The notes below the pieces were generated by a model. It was not told the origin of the DNA and did no database searches. It was given only the letters and a program-made list of their open reading frames with translations. The translations under genes and the position numbers were made by a program. DNA of 64,000 nt from Microvirga roseola (lineage in GTDB: Bacteria > Pseudomonadota > Alphaproteobacteria > Rhizobiales > Beijerinckiaceae), in NCBI RefSeq assembly GCF_020866965.1, contig NZ_JAJATX010000007.1:85260-149259 (forward strand). The letters run 5' to 3'. Shown here in pieces: positions 33,024 to 43,839 of this stretch. Positions within the stretch are counted from its first letter, which is position 1. The number at the start of each line of letters is the position of its first letter.

Positions 33024-33392
33024 TCAACCGCCCGTGCCGACTGTCGCGGCGCAGCGGGCCGTGAGTTCCTTCAGCTCCTGGAAAAGATCCGGATCCGGCG
33101 TCTTGAAGTTGGAGCAGGTCTTGCCCTGCCGCCGCTTTTGCAGGGCGTCCGACAGGCCCTCGCCGAGTTCCGGATGCTCGTAGAGCGGAATCAGGTGATA
33201 GGCGACGTAGGCGCGCCCATTCTTGATCCAGATGAACGGCGATGTCGGCTTGCCGCGGTAGGGCTTGTTCGCCTCGACGATGTAGCTGTCGGAGGTATCG
33301 GCGGTCAGGACGAAAGGACCAGCGGCATAGGGAGCGGCCAGCTCCCTCAACGCCGCGAAGACCTCTGCCCTGCCGTCCAATCCCTTCGTCAT
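33024..33392 (-). CDS. Small protein of unknown function, possibly DUF1801/YdhG-like
   Basis: A 122-aa cytoplasmic protein between pepA and holC. The pattern KPTSPFIWIKNGRAYVAYHLIPLY followed by a C-terminal helix with FQELKELT vaguely recalls the DUF1801/YdhG fold, but the match is not firm. There is no signal peptide or membrane segment. Its spacing of 9 bp from pepA and 4 bp from holC indicates a single operon. Confidence 0.7.
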   Translation of the reverse strand: MTKGLDGRAEVFAALRELAAPYAAGPFVLTADTSDSYIVEANKPYRGKPTSPFIWIKNGRAYVAYHLIPLYEHPELGEGLSDALQKRRQGKTCSNFKTPDPDLFQELKELTARCAATVGTGG

Positions 33393-33401
33393 GAAGTTAC
33401 A

Positions 33402-34895
33402 TTACCCTTCGTAATGATCGCGGACAAGCCGGTCGAGGAGGCGCACGCCCCAGCCCGAGCTCCAGCCCTTGTTGATCTCGTTGTGCGGCGAGCCCATGGC
33501 GGTGCCAGCGATATCGAGATGCGCCCAAGGCACGTCGTTTACGAAGCGCTGGAGCAGCGCCGCTGCCGTGCTCGAACCGCCATGGCGGCCTGCCGAGTTC
33601 TTCATGTCGGCAAACTTGGAGTCGATCATCTTGTCGAATTCGGGTCCCAGCGGCATGCGCCAGACCCGCTCGCCCGTGGCCTTTCCGGCCGCCGTCAGGC
33701 GATCGGAAAGCTCATCGTTGTTCGAGAAGAGGCCGGCATATTCCTGCGCCAAAGCCACGAGGATCGCGCCGGTGAGGGTCGCAAGATCGATCATGAACTT
33801 GGGCTTGAACCGGTCCTGGATGTACCAGAGCACGTCTGCCAGCACGAGGCGGCCCTCGGCATCCGTATTGATGATCTCGATGGTTTGGCCGGACATGGTG
33901 GTGACGATGTCGCCGGGACGTTGGGCATTGCCGTCCGGCATGTTCTCCACGAGACCGATGGCACCCACCACATTGGCCTTCGCCTTACGGCTTGCCAGGG
34001 CGTGCATGAGGCCGACCACGCAGGCCGCGCCCGCCATGTCGCCCTTCATGTCCTCCATGCCCGCGCCCGGCTTGATCGAAATGCCGCCGGAGTCGAAGAC
34101 GACACCCTTGCCAATGAAGGCGACGGGCTTATCGGCCGCCTTGCCGCCGTTCCAGCGCATGACGGCGACCCGCGCGCCGCGTACGGAGCCCTGTGCCACG
34201 CCGAGAAGGGCATTCATGCCGAGCTTGCGCATGGCCTTCTCGTCGAGGATCTCGACTTCGACGCCGAGCTTCGTGAGAGCCTCCGCCTTGGCTGCGAACT
34301 CGACCGGTCCCAGCACGTTCGGCGGCTCGTTGACGAGGTCGCGGGCTAGGACCACGCCCTGGAGTACGCCCTCGCGCGCTTTGTAGACCTTCTTCACCGC
34401 AGCAGGGTCGGCAACGCTCAGGAGCAGTCGGCCGGCACGATTCTTCTTCTCGTCATTGTCCTTCTTGGTCTTGTAGCGGTCGAACTTGTAGCGACGCAGC
34501 TGAACACCGAGGGCAATGTCTGCAACCGCATCGGGCGTCACCTCGGTCCCGGGCAGATCCAGCACGGCGGTCGCGGTCTTGCCGTTAGCCTTGCCGGCAA
34601 TCAGACCCCCGAGCTGCACCCAGTCCATCTCAGCCTTGTCCTTCTCGCCGCCCACCCCGATCACGATGAGCCGGTCGACGGAAAGGCCCGCAGGAACAAG
34701 GATGGCCATGGAGGACTTGGCCTTGCCCTTGAAGCTCTCCGCCGCCGCAGCCTTGGCGATGAGATCCACAGCCTTCGAGCCGATCTGTTTGGCGACCGCC
34801 GGCGTCGGTTTGAGGTTTTCTCCCACGAAGACAATGAGATCCCCCGTCTCGACGCTGCCATGCGCCTGGAACTCGATCTTGTAGCTGTCGGCCAT
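33402..34895 (-). CDS. pepA: Leucyl aminopeptidase (M17)
   Basis: A 497-aa M17 cytosol aminopeptidase that removes N-terminal residues from peptides using two metal ions. The C-terminal catalytic domain carries [24 protein letters not shown] and the signature [16 protein letters not shown], with the metal ligands Lys, Asp and Glu in place. The N-terminal domain is the usual variable one. The start at 34895 (MADSYKI) has GAGGG seven bases upstream; six extra residues in the open frame have no support. It is divergent from lptF, as in many Rhizobiales. Confidence 0.95.
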   Translation of the reverse strand: MADSYKIEFQAHGSVETGDLIVFVGENLKPTPAVAKQIGSKAVDLIAKAAAAESFKGKAKSSMAILVPAGLSVDRLIVIGVGGEKDKAEMDWVQLGGLIAGKANGKTATAVLDLPGTEVTPDAVADIALGVQLRRYKFDRYKTKKDNDEKKNRAGRLLLSVADPAAVKKVYKAREGVLQGVVLARDLVNEPPNVLGPVEFAAKAEALTKLGVEVEILDEKAMRKLGMNALLGVAQGSVRGARVAVMRWNGGKAADKPVAFIGKGVVFDSGGISIKPGAGMEDMKGDMAGAACVVGLMHALASRKAKANVVGAIGLVENMPDGNAQRPGDIVTTMSGQTIEIINTDAEGRLVLADVLWYIQDRFKPKFMIDLATLTGAILVALAQEYAGLFSNNDELSDRLTAAGKATGERVWRMPLGPEFDKMIDSKFADMKNSAGRHGGSSTAAALLQRFVNDVPWAHLDIAGTAMGSPHNEINKGWSSGWGVRLLDRLVRDHYEG

Positions 34896-35094
34896 GAAAC
34901 CCTCTTGATTCAATGCTCTACAGACCGGCTTAGCCGGATGCGACTTTTGGTGACATACAACAGATTGTGTGCGGGATCACCCAGGCTCTGCCGTGAAAGG
35001 GGCATAATCACAGGCTGTTGGGGAGCGGCCGACCTTGTCTGGGGGCAAGGGACAGGCTACCGAAGGTGACTCGCGCCCGGGGGGCGAAGGGCTC

Positions 35095-36255
35095 ATGACA
35101 CTTCTCGAACGCTATATTTTAAAGATTGCCTTTACGGCCTTTGCTGCGTGCCTCATCGCCCTGACCGGGGTTATCTGGATCACGCAGGCTTTGCGCGAGC
35201 TCGACCTGCTGACAGGCAAGGGGCAGACGCTCTTCATCTTCCTGACCGTGACGGGTCTCTCTCTTCCGGCGCTGATCAACGTCATTTCACCAGTCGCCCT
35301 GTTCCTCGCCACGATCTACACCCTCAACAAGCTCAACGGCGATTCGGAGCTGATCGTCATGAGCGCGGCCGGCATGCCGCCCCGTCGCCTCCTGAGGCCA
35401 TTTCTTACCTTGGCAGCCTTCATCAGCATCGTGGTGGGGGTCATCACGATCTACGTCATGCCCGCGAGCTTTCAGGAACTGCGGAACCTCTTCACCAAGA
35501 TCCGGGCCGACTTCGTGGCGACCATGGCCAAGGAGGGCCAGTTCATTACCCTGGAGAACGGCATCACGTTCCACTACCGCGAGCGCTCGGGCGATGCTCT
35601 TCTCGGAATCTTCATGGAAGATCAGCGAGATAAGGACAAGGCCATCGTCTATCTTGCCGAGCGCGGCCAGACGGTCGAACAGGATGGTCAAGCCTATCTC
35701 GTGCTCGAGAAAGGCAGCGTTCATCGCAAGGAGCCCAACAGCCGCGACTCGTCCATCGTGGCGTTCGAGCGCTACGCGGTCGACCTCTCGGCGTTCAACC
35801 AGGAAGGTGGGGACATCATCTATAAGCCGCGCGAGCGCAACACGACCCAACTTCTCTTCCCGGACAAGGACGAGTTTCTCTACAAGGCGCAGGAAGGCCG
35901 CTTCCGGGCCGAACTGCATGAACGGCTTTCATCCTGGCTCTATCCGCTCGCCATGATGATGATCGCTTTTGCGGCTCTGGGGGACCCTCGCACCACCCGC
36001 CAGGGCCGGGGCTTCGCCATCGCCGTCGCAGTGATCGGCGTTGTCCTGCTGCGGATTATCGGGTTTGCGGCCTCCAGCGCAGTGGTCAGGTCGGAAGCGG
36101 CCGTCATAGGCGTCTATGGCGCGCCGCTGGCTGCCATCGCCGTCTGTCTAATGCTCATTCTTCAAGGGCCTGCCATGCGGTCCATGAAACTGAAAATCGG
36201 CGCGCTCGGGAAAAGCCTGCTTTCCTCCCGCAACCCTGCGCCTCAAAAGGCCTGA
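35095..36255 (+). CDS. lptF: LPS export ABC transporter permease LptF
   Basis: A 386-aa permease of the LptB2FG complex that extracts lipopolysaccharide from the inner membrane. It has three N-terminal helices, a periplasmic jellyroll domain (about 130-260) and three C-terminal helices, with the coupling segment NSELIVM-like GDSELIVMSAAG near residue 81. The ATG at 35095 (MTLLERY) begins at the family N-terminus. lptG follows by 2 bp. The ATPase lptB is not in the window. Confidence 0.93.
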   Translation: MTLLERYILKIAFTAFAACLIALTGVIWITQALRELDLLTGKGQTLFIFLTVTGLSLPALINVISPVALFLATIYTLNKLNGDSELIVMSAAGMPPRRLLRPFLTLAAFISIVVGVITIYVMPASFQELRNLFTKIRADFVATMAKEGQFITLENGITFHYRERSGDALLGIFMEDQRDKDKAIVYLAERGQTVEQDGQAYLVLEKGSVHRKEPNSRDSSIVAFERYAVDLSAFNQEGGDIIYKPRERNTTQLLFPDKDEFLYKAQEGRFRAELHERLSSWLYPLAMMMIAFAALGDPRTTRQGRGFAIAVAVIGVVLLRIIGFAASSAVVRSEAAVIGVYGAPLAAIAVCLMLILQGPAMRSMKLKIGALGKSLLSSRNPAPQKA

Positions 36256-36257
36256 CG

Positions 36258-37343
36258 ATGCTGATCGGCCCTACCCTCGGGTTCTACTTCTCCCGGCAGT
36301 TCCTGAAGACCATCTTCATGGTCTTCGCGACCGTCTTCGCCCTCGTCTATACCTTGGACTTCGTGGAGCTCATGCGCCGGGCCGGCGATACGGAAGGCGC
36401 GACGGCCGGTCTGATGGCGCAGCTAGCCCTCTTCCGCACCCCGGCCATTGCCGAGCAGGTCATGCCCTTCGCGGTTCTCTTCGGCAGCATGGCGGCGCTC
36501 CTGCAGCTGAGCCGCAAGCTCGAACTCGTGGTCGCCCGAGCTGCCGGCGTTTCGGCATGGCAGTTCCTTCAGCCGGGCTTGTTCGTAGCCCTGGCCATCG
36601 GCATCGGCTCGGTCACGGTCTACAATCCGCTCTCGGCGATCCTGAAGCAGCGCGCCTCCGACCTGGAAACGAAAGTCTTCTCTGGTGCCTCCCAAAGCCG
36701 CGGGAAGGTCATCTGGCTCCGCCAGAAGAGCCAGGACGGGCAGGCCGTTTTCCGGGCGGCAGGCTCCGTCAGCGGCGCCGCTGCCCTATCAGGCGTGACG
36801 GTCTATGCCTTCGACCATTCGGGAGCCTTCACGCAGCGGATCGAGGCCAAGGAGGCCACCCTGCATGAGGGCTTCTGGGAGTTGAAGGAGGCCCGGGTCC
36901 TCTCCGCAACGGAAGAGCCACGATCCCATGACCGTTATCTGATCGCCTCAAGCCTTGAGCCCAGTCAGGTAAGGCAGAGCTTCATCGACCCGGATTCGGT
37001 GCCCTTCTGGAGCCTGAAGGACACGATCCAACGCATGGAGCAGGCTGATATAAATACCACAGCCTACCGCCTTCATTACGACATCCTCCTGGCGCGGCCT
37101 CTTCTCTTCATCGCCATGGTTTTCGTGGCCGCATCCGTATCGTTAAGATTCTTTCGATTCGGCGGCGTCGCGATGATGGTTCTGGGTGGCGTCGCAGCCG
37201 GGTTCGTGCTTTATGTCGCCACTGAGCTTATGGCGGAGCTTGGAGCTTCGGGAATCATCAGCTCGGTCATTGCCGCCTGGTTCCCTGCCGTCGTCGGCAG
37301 CCTGTTGGGGACTTTGGCTTTACTATACCAAGAAGACGGTTGA
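36258..37343 (+). CDS. lptG: LPS export ABC transporter permease LptG
   Basis: A 361-aa partner of LptF with the same six-helix plus jellyroll design. LptG features are YFSRQFLKTIFMVF at the start, the coupling helix SRKLELVVARAAGVSAWQ near residue 82, and the final helices with VVGSLLGTLALLY. It is 2 bp after lptF, and lptD starts 37 bp later. Confidence 0.93.
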   Translation: MLIGPTLGFYFSRQFLKTIFMVFATVFALVYTLDFVELMRRAGDTEGATAGLMAQLALFRTPAIAEQVMPFAVLFGSMAALLQLSRKLELVVARAAGVSAWQFLQPGLFVALAIGIGSVTVYNPLSAILKQRASDLETKVFSGASQSRGKVIWLRQKSQDGQAVFRAAGSVSGAAALSGVTVYAFDHSGAFTQRIEAKEATLHEGFWELKEARVLSATEEPRSHDRYLIASSLEPSQVRQSFIDPDSVPFWSLKDTIQRMEQADINTTAYRLHYDILLARPLLFIAMVFVAASVSLRFFRFGGVAMMVLGGVAAGFVLYVATELMAELGASGIISSVIAAWFPAVVGSLLGTLALLYQEDG

Positions 37344-37380
37344 TCCGTCCGACGATACGAGCGTGGGGCAAGGAGTGAGG

Positions 37381-39921
37381 ATGAAACGGCTCAAGGCAAC
37401 GATCGCGACATCTGCGGTCGCGGTGGCTTTGTCCTATGCCGCCGGGTCCACGCCTGCCCTTGCCCAGTCCCTGAATGAAGCCATCACCTCGCGGGTCCAG
37501 TCCTCCTCGGGCCAGGACCGGCTTCTGGTCGATGCTCAGGAAATCGTCTACGACAACGACAAGAATACGATCTCGGCCTCCGGCGATGTTCAGATGAACT
37601 ACCAGGGCCGGACCCTGCAGGCCGACCGGGTCATCTATGATCGGAATACGGGCCGCGTTTTCGCCGAAGGGAACGCCCGCCTCACCGATGCGAGCGGCAC
37701 CGTCGCGACGGGCGACCGGTTTGAGCTCACGGACGACTTCCGGGACGGCTTCATCGATTCTCTAAGGGTCGTTCAATCCACCGTGGATAACGGCCGGCCC
37801 GTGACGACGCGTTTCTCCGCTCCGCGCGCAGAGCGCTCTGGGGGCGAGACCACCGTTTTCGAGAGCGGCACCTACACAGCCTGCGAACCCTGTAAGGACA
37901 ACCCGGAGAGGCCACCGCTCTGGCAGGTCAAGGCCGCCCGGATCATCCACAACAACACCGAGCAGACGATCTATTACGAGGATGCGCGCCTCGAGCTCTT
38001 CGGACTGCCTGTCGCTTATCTGCCCTATTTCTGGACTCCGGATCCGACCGTCAAACGCAAGACGGGCTTCCTCTCTCCACGCTACGTCTACTCCAATACC
38101 CTCGGCTTCGGGTTGGGCGTCCCGTTCTTCTGGGCCATTGCCCCGAACTACGACCTGACTATCACGCCAACCTATCTCAGCCGTCAGGGCCTCCTTGGCC
38201 AAGTCGAATGGCGCCATCGGCTCGAGACCGGTGCCTACAACATCCGTGCGGCCGGTATTTCGCAGCTCGACTCCGATGCATTCCTGGACAGCCCATATGG
38301 TCCCGGCGACCGCGAGTTCCGCGGCTCCCTTGAAACGACCGGTCAGTTCTACATCAACCAGAATTGGAGATGGGGCTGGGATATCGCACTCGTTTCGGAC
38401 AAGTGGTTCCTGCACAATTACAGCATCCGAAGCGAGAGTCTTAGCTCACTCTACTTGAAGGAATCGGTGTCGACTCTTTACCTCCAAGGGCAAGGGGACC
38501 GGTCCTTCTTTGATCTACGCGGATACTATTTTCAGGGCCTGTCGACATCCGACTGGCAGAAGCAGCAGCCTATCGTCGCCCCTGTTCTCGACTACAACAA
38601 GCGCATTACGCCTTCCGGGATCGGCGGCGAATTCAGCCTCGACGTGAACGTAACAAGCCTCTCGCGTGAAGCCGCCCAGTTCGAGTCGACGACCAAGGAA
38701 CGGCCCACTATCTTCGGCCCCTATGATACCTGCGCTATCTTCTCGCCCGAATCCTGCATAGTGCGCGGGATCAGCGGTTCGGTATCGCGCGCCTCGGTTC
38801 AGGCCTCATGGCGACGCGAATTCATCGACCCTGTTGGCCAAGTCTGGACTCCTTTCGCCTATGTACGCGCGGACCAGTTCTGGATCGCACCCGATTTTAA
38901 TGGTTACCAGAACTATGAATTGGCAAACTTCATCGATGGCGAGGACGATTACCTGTTCCGCGCCACACCGGCCATCGGTCTCGAGTACCGTTTTCCTCTC
39001 GTTGCCAGCCTCGGCACCTCGGGCCAGCAGATCCTTGAGCCTATCGCGCAGATCATCGCGCGCCCGAATGAGACAAGGATCGGTCGTCTTCCTAACGAGG
39101 ATGCGCAGAGCCTCGTCTTCGATGATACGTCCCTGTTCGAATGGGACAAGTTCTCCGGCTACGACCGTGCGGAGGGCGGCGTCCGCGCTAATGTGGGCCT
39201 GCAATATACCGTCACTGGTGCGGACGACTTTTATGCCAATGTGCTGTTCGGACAGTCTTACCAGCTCGCCGGTCGCAACTCTTTCCGCCAGGGCGATCTT
39301 GCCAATGTCGGTCTGGAGTCAGGTCTTGAGTCCCGCACATCGGATTACGTCGGCCGCCTACAGATCTCACCCAACCAGAACTTCTCCTTCGTCACGCGTG
39401 CACGCCTCGATCAAGAGGATTTCGGGCTCAGCCGCCTGGAAGCAGGGTTAGGGGCCAACTTCAATCCACTCGTACCCCTCTCGACTTCTGTGACCTATGC
39501 GCGTTACGACGCACAGCCTGAGATTGGTTTCGTTTACCCGCGAGAAGGCATTCTGACATCGGCGAGATGGGATATTACGCCAAACTGGTACATCTCCGGC
39601 TCCATCCTCCTGGATCTTGACCGGTATCTGAGGGCGCGCGACACATTCCTGGCGCAGTATACGGCCAACCCGGAGACCGCCGTCTATAACCGTCAGAATT
39701 ATGCGTCCGTCAGTTCCTTATCCGTCGGCATGGGCTACATTGACGAGTGTACGACATTCTCGGTCAACTACACGATGACGCCACGGGACGTTGCCGTGTA
39801 TTCTGGCGAGAAGGATCGGAACCACACCGTTTCACTGCGACTCGAATTGCGAACTCTTGGCGAAGCAACGATTTCGCAGAATTTGGATGGTGCCGGCTCC
39901 GAAGATGGTGTCGCCAACTAG
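37381..39921 (+). CDS. lptD: LPS-assembly outer-membrane protein LptD
   Basis: An 846-aa outer-membrane translocon that inserts LPS into the cell surface with LptE. The signal peptide is residues 1-28 (ALA-QS), then an OstA/LptA-like jellyroll (about 50-200; [22 protein letters not shown] contains the family pattern) and a large C-terminal beta-barrel. CEPC and two later Cys (near 450-460) could form the disulfides seen in LptD. The ATG has AAGGAGTGAGG directly upstream. The stop TAG shares its G with the GTG of pdxA; the chaperone gene surA that normally intervenes is missing. Confidence 0.93.
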   Translation: MKRLKATIATSAVAVALSYAAGSTPALAQSLNEAITSRVQSSSGQDRLLVDAQEIVYDNDKNTISASGDVQMNYQGRTLQADRVIYDRNTGRVFAEGNARLTDASGTVATGDRFELTDDFRDGFIDSLRVVQSTVDNGRPVTTRFSAPRAERSGGETTVFESGTYTACEPCKDNPERPPLWQVKAARIIHNNTEQTIYYEDARLELFGLPVAYLPYFWTPDPTVKRKTGFLSPRYVYSNTLGFGLGVPFFWAIAPNYDLTITPTYLSRQGLLGQVEWRHRLETGAYNIRAAGISQLDSDAFLDSPYGPGDREFRGSLETTGQFYINQNWRWGWDIALVSDKWFLHNYSIRSESLSSLYLKESVSTLYLQGQGDRSFFDLRGYYFQGLSTSDWQKQQPIVAPVLDYNKRITPSGIGGEFSLDVNVTSLSREAAQFESTTKERPTIFGPYDTCAIFSPESCIVRGISGSVSRASVQASWRREFIDPVGQVWTPFAYVRADQFWIAPDFNGYQNYELANFIDGEDDYLFRATPAIGLEYRFPLVASLGTSGQQILEPIAQIIARPNETRIGRLPNEDAQSLVFDDTSLFEWDKFSGYDRAEGGVRANVGLQYTVTGADDFYANVLFGQSYQLAGRNSFRQGDLANVGLESGLESRTSDYVGRLQISPNQNFSFVTRARLDQEDFGLSRLEAGLGANFNPLVPLSTSVTYARYDAQPEIGFVYPREGILTSARWDITPNWYISGSILLDLDRYLRARDTFLAQYTANPETAVYNRQNYASVSSLSVGMGYIDECTTFSVNYTMTPRDVAVYSGEKDRNHTVSLRLELRTLGEATISQNLDGAGSEDGVAN

Positions 39922-40943
39922 TGACCGGATTAGAGGACCTTCCCCTCGTCATCACGCAAGGCGATCCAGCCGGGATCGGGCCAGAACTAACCCTTAAAGC
40001 CTGGCTGCAGCGTAGCCAAGTCTCACTGCCGCCTTTCGCCGTCATTGCCGATCCCGGCCACATGGAGCGGGTCGCGAAGGGCTATGGGTGGGATATTCCT
40101 ATCGCGAAAGTCGAGCCTGGACAAGCGTCACCGGCCTTTTTCCATGCGCTCCCTGTCATCCCCCTCTCCTCGTCCGTTTCCACCCGCCCCGGCGAGCCGG
40201 ATTCGGCATGTGCTCCCTCAGTGATCGAATCGATCGAGACGGCTGTGCGCTTGGTCCGAAGTGGTCAGGCGTCGGCGCTGGTCACCAATCCCATCGCCAA
40301 GCACGTCCTCTACGAGGCAAGTTTCCGGCACCCCGGTCACACGGAGTTCCTGGCTGCGCTTGCCTCTGAAGGTGATGGTCAGGCCCATCACCCGGTCATG
40401 ATGCTCTGGAGCGAGGAACTCGCGGTCGTCCCCGTCACCGTCCACGTCCCCCTCTCCGCCGTTCCTGCCATCCTGACGACGGAATTGATCGTCCTCACCG
40501 GGCGGATCGTTGCGCGAGATCTGCGGAAGAAATTCGGCATCCAGCATCCACGCCTTGCAGTCTCCGGTCTCAACCCGCATGCGGGGGAAAGCGGCGCCAT
40601 GGGATTGGAGGACAGGGATGTCATCGTCCCGGCGGTCGAGATCCTCAGGCGCGATGGGATCGATGTGACAGGTCCCCTTCCAGCGGACACCATGTTCCAC
40701 GGCCGGGCCAGGGCCCGCTACGATGCGGCGCTCGCCATGTATCACGACCAGGCGCTCATTCCGATCAAGACCATCGCCTTCGATGACGGGGTGAACGTGA
40801 CCCTGGGGCTTCCCTTCGTGCGCACCTCGCCCGATCACGGCACGGCCTTCGACATCGCAGGCAAGGGCATCGCACGACCTGACAGCCTGATCGCTGCGAT
40901 CAGGCTCGCCGCACGCCTCGGCGCGGGAGCGCATCGCCCATGA
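39921..40943 (+). CDS. pdxA: 4-hydroxythreonine-4-phosphate dehydrogenase
   Basis: A 340-aa PdxA, which oxidises 4-phosphohydroxy-L-threonine in pyridoxal phosphate synthesis (DXP-dependent route). Conserved pieces include [11 protein letters not shown] at the N-terminus, the metal and substrate motif [29 protein letters not shown], and [12 protein letters not shown]. The start is GTG at 39921, sharing one base with the lptD stop (TAGTG); the protein begins close to the usual N-terminus with it. The stop overlaps the rsmA start by 4 bp. Confidence 0.94.
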   Translation: MTGLEDLPLVITQGDPAGIGPELTLKAWLQRSQVSLPPFAVIADPGHMERVAKGYGWDIPIAKVEPGQASPAFFHALPVIPLSSSVSTRPGEPDSACAPSVIESIETAVRLVRSGQASALVTNPIAKHVLYEASFRHPGHTEFLAALASEGDGQAHHPVMMLWSEELAVVPVTVHVPLSAVPAILTTELIVLTGRIVARDLRKKFGIQHPRLAVSGLNPHAGESGAMGLEDRDVIVPAVEILRRDGIDVTGPLPADTMFHGRARARYDAALAMYHDQALIPIKTIAFDDGVNVTLGLPFVRTSPDHGTAFDIAGKGIARPDSLIAAIRLAARLGAGAHRP

Positions 40944-41800
40944 GCCAGATTGATGACCTGCCGCCCCTGCGCGAAGTTGTCAGGACCCACGGGCTGATCG
41001 CCAAGAAGTCGCTCGGTCAGAACTTCCTCTTCGATCTCAATCTGACGAGCCGCATCGCCCGTTCCGCGGCCCCCCTGGAGGAGGCAACCGTCATCGAGGT
41101 GGGTCCCGGTCCCGGCGGCCTGACCCGAGCCATCCTGGCGGCGGGCGCCCGGAAGGTGATCGCCATCGAACGCGACAGCCGCTGCCTGCCGGCGCTTGCG
41201 GAAATTGCAGCTCGCTACCCCGGGCGGCTCGAGGTGATCGAGGCCGATGCGCTGGAGTTCGATCCGCGTCCTATGGTCGGCGATGGGCTTGTGCGGATCA
41301 TCTCCAATCTGCCCTACAATGTCGGCACGGCGCTCCTGACCGGCTGGCTCACGGGCGAAGCATGGCCGCCCTGGTGGGATTCGCTGACCCTCATGTTCCA
41401 GCGTGAAGTCGCCGAGCGCATCGTGGCCGACGAGGAGGACCCGAAGAACTACGGCAGGCTTGGCGTTCTCTGCGGCTGGCGGACGCAAGCGCGTATTCTC
41501 TTTGATGTGCCACCTTCCGCCTTCGTGCCGCCGCCGAAGATCACGTCGAGCGTGGTCCACCTGACCCCCCGCCCCAATCCCCTGCCCTGCCGCATCGGCG
41601 CGCTGGAGACCGTGACCCGCGCTGCCTTCGGCCAGCGGCGCAAGATGCTGCGTCAGAGCCTGAAATCCCTTGCGCAGGATCCCGCCGGGATCATCGCCGC
41701 AGCAGGTCTCGAGGAGACAATCCGGGCCGAGAACGTGCCGGTGGAAGGCTATGTGGCCCTCGCCAACGCTTTCGATGCCGCCAGATCCAGACCTGTCTAG
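40940..41800 (+). CDS. rsmA: 16S rRNA dimethyladenosine transferase RsmA (KsgA)
   Basis: A 286-aa SAM-dependent enzyme that dimethylates A1518 and A1519 of 16S rRNA, a late step in small-subunit maturation. The family motifs are [10 protein letters not shown], the SAM site [11 protein letters not shown], and the catalytic SNLPYNVGT (NLPY). It is slightly longer than E. coli KsgA (273 aa). The start overlaps pdxA (ATGA). Its stop and the stop of the convergent LysR gene share the four bases CTAG. Confidence 0.95.
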   Translation: MSQIDDLPPLREVVRTHGLIAKKSLGQNFLFDLNLTSRIARSAAPLEEATVIEVGPGPGGLTRAILAAGARKVIAIERDSRCLPALAEIAARYPGRLEVIEADALEFDPRPMVGDGLVRIISNLPYNVGTALLTGWLTGEAWPPWWDSLTLMFQREVAERIVADEEDPKNYGRLGVLCGWRTQARILFDVPPSAFVPPPKITSSVVHLTPRPNPLPCRIGALETVTRAAFGQRRKMLRQSLKSLAQDPAGIIAAAGLEETIRAENVPVEGYVALANAFDAARSRPV

Positions 41801-42744
41801 GCCGCTACGGAGCGTGAAGGTCGTGCGAGAGGGTCGACCGGCGGGCAGCGGACGCCCGAGGCCCTGATCTCCTCAAGCAGCCAGTCGCGAAAGGCGCGGA
41901 TCTTTGGGACGTGGTCCCGCGCCTTTGGGTAGACGAGCCAGTAGCTCCGCCCATCCTCGGCGACGATGTCAAAGGGGATGACAAGGCGACCCGCCGCGAG
42001 GTCCTGGGCGAAGAAGGCCGGGGTGATGATCGCGACGCCATGCCCGGCCAGCGCCGAAGCACCTTCAAGCAACTGTGTCCCGAGATTCAGGTCAGGTCCT
42101 TTCGAGAGCCTGGCGTCCGGCACGCCCGCCATGTCGAACCAGTGCGCCCACCATGGATCGCGCGGGCTGAGCAGAGGCAGCTTCAGGAGATCCGCCGGCT
42201 TTTCGAGGCCGCCGGCACGCTCGATGAGCTGCGGGCTGCAGACGGGCACGAAGGTGCTGGCAAAGAGCATGTGCGCCTCAAGCCCCGGCCAGTCGCCCCT
42301 GCCGCTTCGGATGCCTACGTCGAACTCGCCCTGCATCAGGTCGACGACGCCCATCGAGCTGTCGAGGCGAACCGCGAGATTGGGGTGGGCCAGCTGAAAG
42401 CTGCCGAGACGCGGCACGAGCCAGTTTGCGGCGAAGGTCTGCAACACGGTGATCGCCAGCACGGTCTCTTCGCCTTCCGCGACCGCCTGGAACGCCTTGC
42501 GCATCAGCTCGAAGGCTTCGGTGATGGACGGCGCCAAGCGCCTGCCCGTCTCCGTCAGTGTGACCTGCCGTGTGGTGCGCGTGAAAAGGGGCGCACCAAG
42601 ACGGTCCTCCAGCATCTTGATCTGATAGCTCACGGCGGCCTGGGTCATGCCGAGTTCCTCGGCGGCCCGCGTGAAGCTCTGGAGCCGGGCGGCGGCCTCG
42701 AACACGCGCACGGCGCTCATGGGGGGCAGCTTCTGCAGGGACAT
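41797..42744 (-). CDS. LysR-family regulator, GcvA/VtlR-like
   Basis: A 315-aa LysR-type regulator with the HTH at about residues 10-66 ([28 protein letters not shown]) and a two-lobed effector domain. The opening [23 protein letters not shown] is that of the GcvA branch. It is divergent from a DUF1127 gene; a perfect inverted repeat ATGAAAC-N8-GTTTCAT lies 15 bp before its start. In Brucella the LysR regulator VtlR activates small DUF1127 genes, so a similar role is plausible here but not shown. Confidence 0.9.
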   Translation of the reverse strand: MSLQKLPPMSAVRVFEAAARLQSFTRAAEELGMTQAAVSYQIKMLEDRLGAPLFTRTTRQVTLTETGRRLAPSITEAFELMRKAFQAVAEGEETVLAITVLQTFAANWLVPRLGSFQLAHPNLAVRLDSSMGVVDLMQGEFDVGIRSGRGDWPGLEAHMLFASTFVPVCSPQLIERAGGLEKPADLLKLPLLSPRDPWWAHWFDMAGVPDARLSKGPDLNLGTQLLEGASALAGHGVAIITPAFFAQDLAAGRLVIPFDIVAEDGRSYWLVYPKARDHVPKIRAFRDWLLEEIRASGVRCPPVDPLARPSRSVAA

Positions 42745-42759
42745 GCATAAATCCAGCTT

Positions 42760-42781
42760 ATGAAACGGCCTTCAGTTTCAT
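42760..42781. promoter_or_regulatory. Palindromic LysR-type operator between the LysR and DUF1127 genes
   Basis: ATGAAAC (42760-42766) and GTTTCAT (42775-42781) form perfect 7-bp arms with an 8-base spacer, the size and dyad form of LysR sites. It sits just upstream of a possible plus-strand promoter (TTGTAG at 42783-42788, 16-base spacer, CTATGT at 42805-42810), an activator-like position. Confidence 0.6.
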
Positions 42782-42857
42782 TTTGTAGAGCAGCACGCGC
42801 AGGACTATGTCAATCCACAGAACGCCGGAACACTCCCCGGCGTCGTGGAGAAGTCCC

Positions 42858-43040
42858 ATGACACCCGCCATGACCCTGAAAAGCCGTATCTTTACGGGAT
42901 ATTTCGCCTTCGTGAAGCGCCTCCTGGGCATCCCCTTCCGACAGGCCAAGGTGATGGCACTTTACCCCCACGAACTCTCCGATCACCTGCTTCGCGACCT
43001 CGGATACCTTGATGCCGACCGCTTGGGTGTGCGGGACTGA
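42858..43040 (+). CDS. DUF1127 small protein
   Basis: A 60-aa basic protein whose C-terminus LSDHLLRDLGYLDADRLG fits the DUF1127 pattern (L-x-D-x-x-L-x-D-[IL]-G). DUF1127 proteins are small Arg/Lys-rich products common in alphaproteobacteria and implicated in RNA binding and phosphate or carbon regulation in Agrobacterium and Rhodobacter. The ATG at 42858 was chosen because GGAGAAG lies about 7 bases upstream; the open frame starts 17 codons earlier. It is divergent from the LysR gene and has the palindrome in its leader. Confidence 0.75.
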   Translation: MTPAMTLKSRIFTGYFAFVKRLLGIPFRQAKVMALYPHELSDHLLRDLGYLDADRLGVRD

Positions 43041-43106
43041 TATAAGCTCAGCTAATCAGATGCTGAATGCCGAATGCCGCCGCCCCGACCCGGAACAGAC
43101 CCTCAC

Positions 43107-43691
43107 ATGATCCACCTTCCCGACAACGCCGCCCTCCTCGTCATCGATGTGCAACAGGCCTTCGACCAGCCTCGCTGGGGCCAGCGCAACAATCCCGAGG
43201 CCGAGGGGAATATCGCCCGTCTGCTGGCTGCATGGCGAGCGAGCCGCCGTCCGGTCATCCACGTACACCATGAATCGGCCTCCCCCACCGGAGCCTTCCG
43301 GCGGGGAGAGGCCGGCATCCTGACGAAGCCGGAGGCAATGCCTGTCGAGGGTGAGCGGCTCTACTGGAAGACGGTCAACAGCGCCTTCATTGGCACCTCT
43401 CTGGAAGCGGATACCAGAAAGGCTGGCATCACAGCCCTCGTCATCGTCGGGCTCACCACCAACCACTGCGTCTCCACCACCGTGCGGATGGCCGGCAATC
43501 TCGGCTTCGACACCTATGTGGTCTCGGATGCCACCGCCACCTTCGAGCGGAAGGGACTCGACGGACGGATCCGGTCGGCCGCCGAGGTCCATGCCTCCGC
43601 CCTCAGCGACCTTCACGAGGAATTCGCCACAGTCGTGGACACCGGCACGCTCCTGGCGGAACTGGAGCCCAATTCCCGCACAGCTGCCTAG
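43107..43691 (+). CDS. Isochorismatase-family cysteine hydrolase
   Basis: A 194-aa cysteine hydrolase of the isochorismatase-like fold. The catalytic triad is visible: D14 in VIDVQ, K88 in YWKTVNSAF and C121 in TTNHCVSTT, with the preceding cis-peptide region VGLTTN. Members include nicotinamidase, N-carbamoylsarcosine amidase and many unknown amidases; the true substrate is not evident. The ATG at 43107 begins at the family start; eleven extra codons in the open frame have no support. It is not clearly in an operon with ddl, 148 bp downstream. Confidence 0.88.
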   Translation: MIHLPDNAALLVIDVQQAFDQPRWGQRNNPEAEGNIARLLAAWRASRRPVIHVHHESASPTGAFRRGEAGILTKPEAMPVEGERLYWKTVNSAFIGTSLEADTRKAGITALVIVGLTTNHCVSTTVRMAGNLGFDTYVVSDATATFERKGLDGRIRSAAEVHASALSDLHEEFATVVDTGTLLAELEPNSRTAA

Positions 43692-43839
43692 AAAAGCCGA
43701 GCGTCATGCTCGCCCGCCGCGCGGCCGCGCCTATCTGGACCTGTGGAGCAGGTGGAATTCCTTTACGGGACCTTAACCCGCCTCTCCAATGATCTTGTTA
43801 GAGGGGTGGCCCCGGCGGGCCACTCCGGGGAGGATGGGC

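Noticed and set aside
42807..42857. Longer start for the DUF1127 gene
   Set aside because: The ATG at 42858 has a good ribosome-binding site and fits the usual 45-65 aa length of the family.
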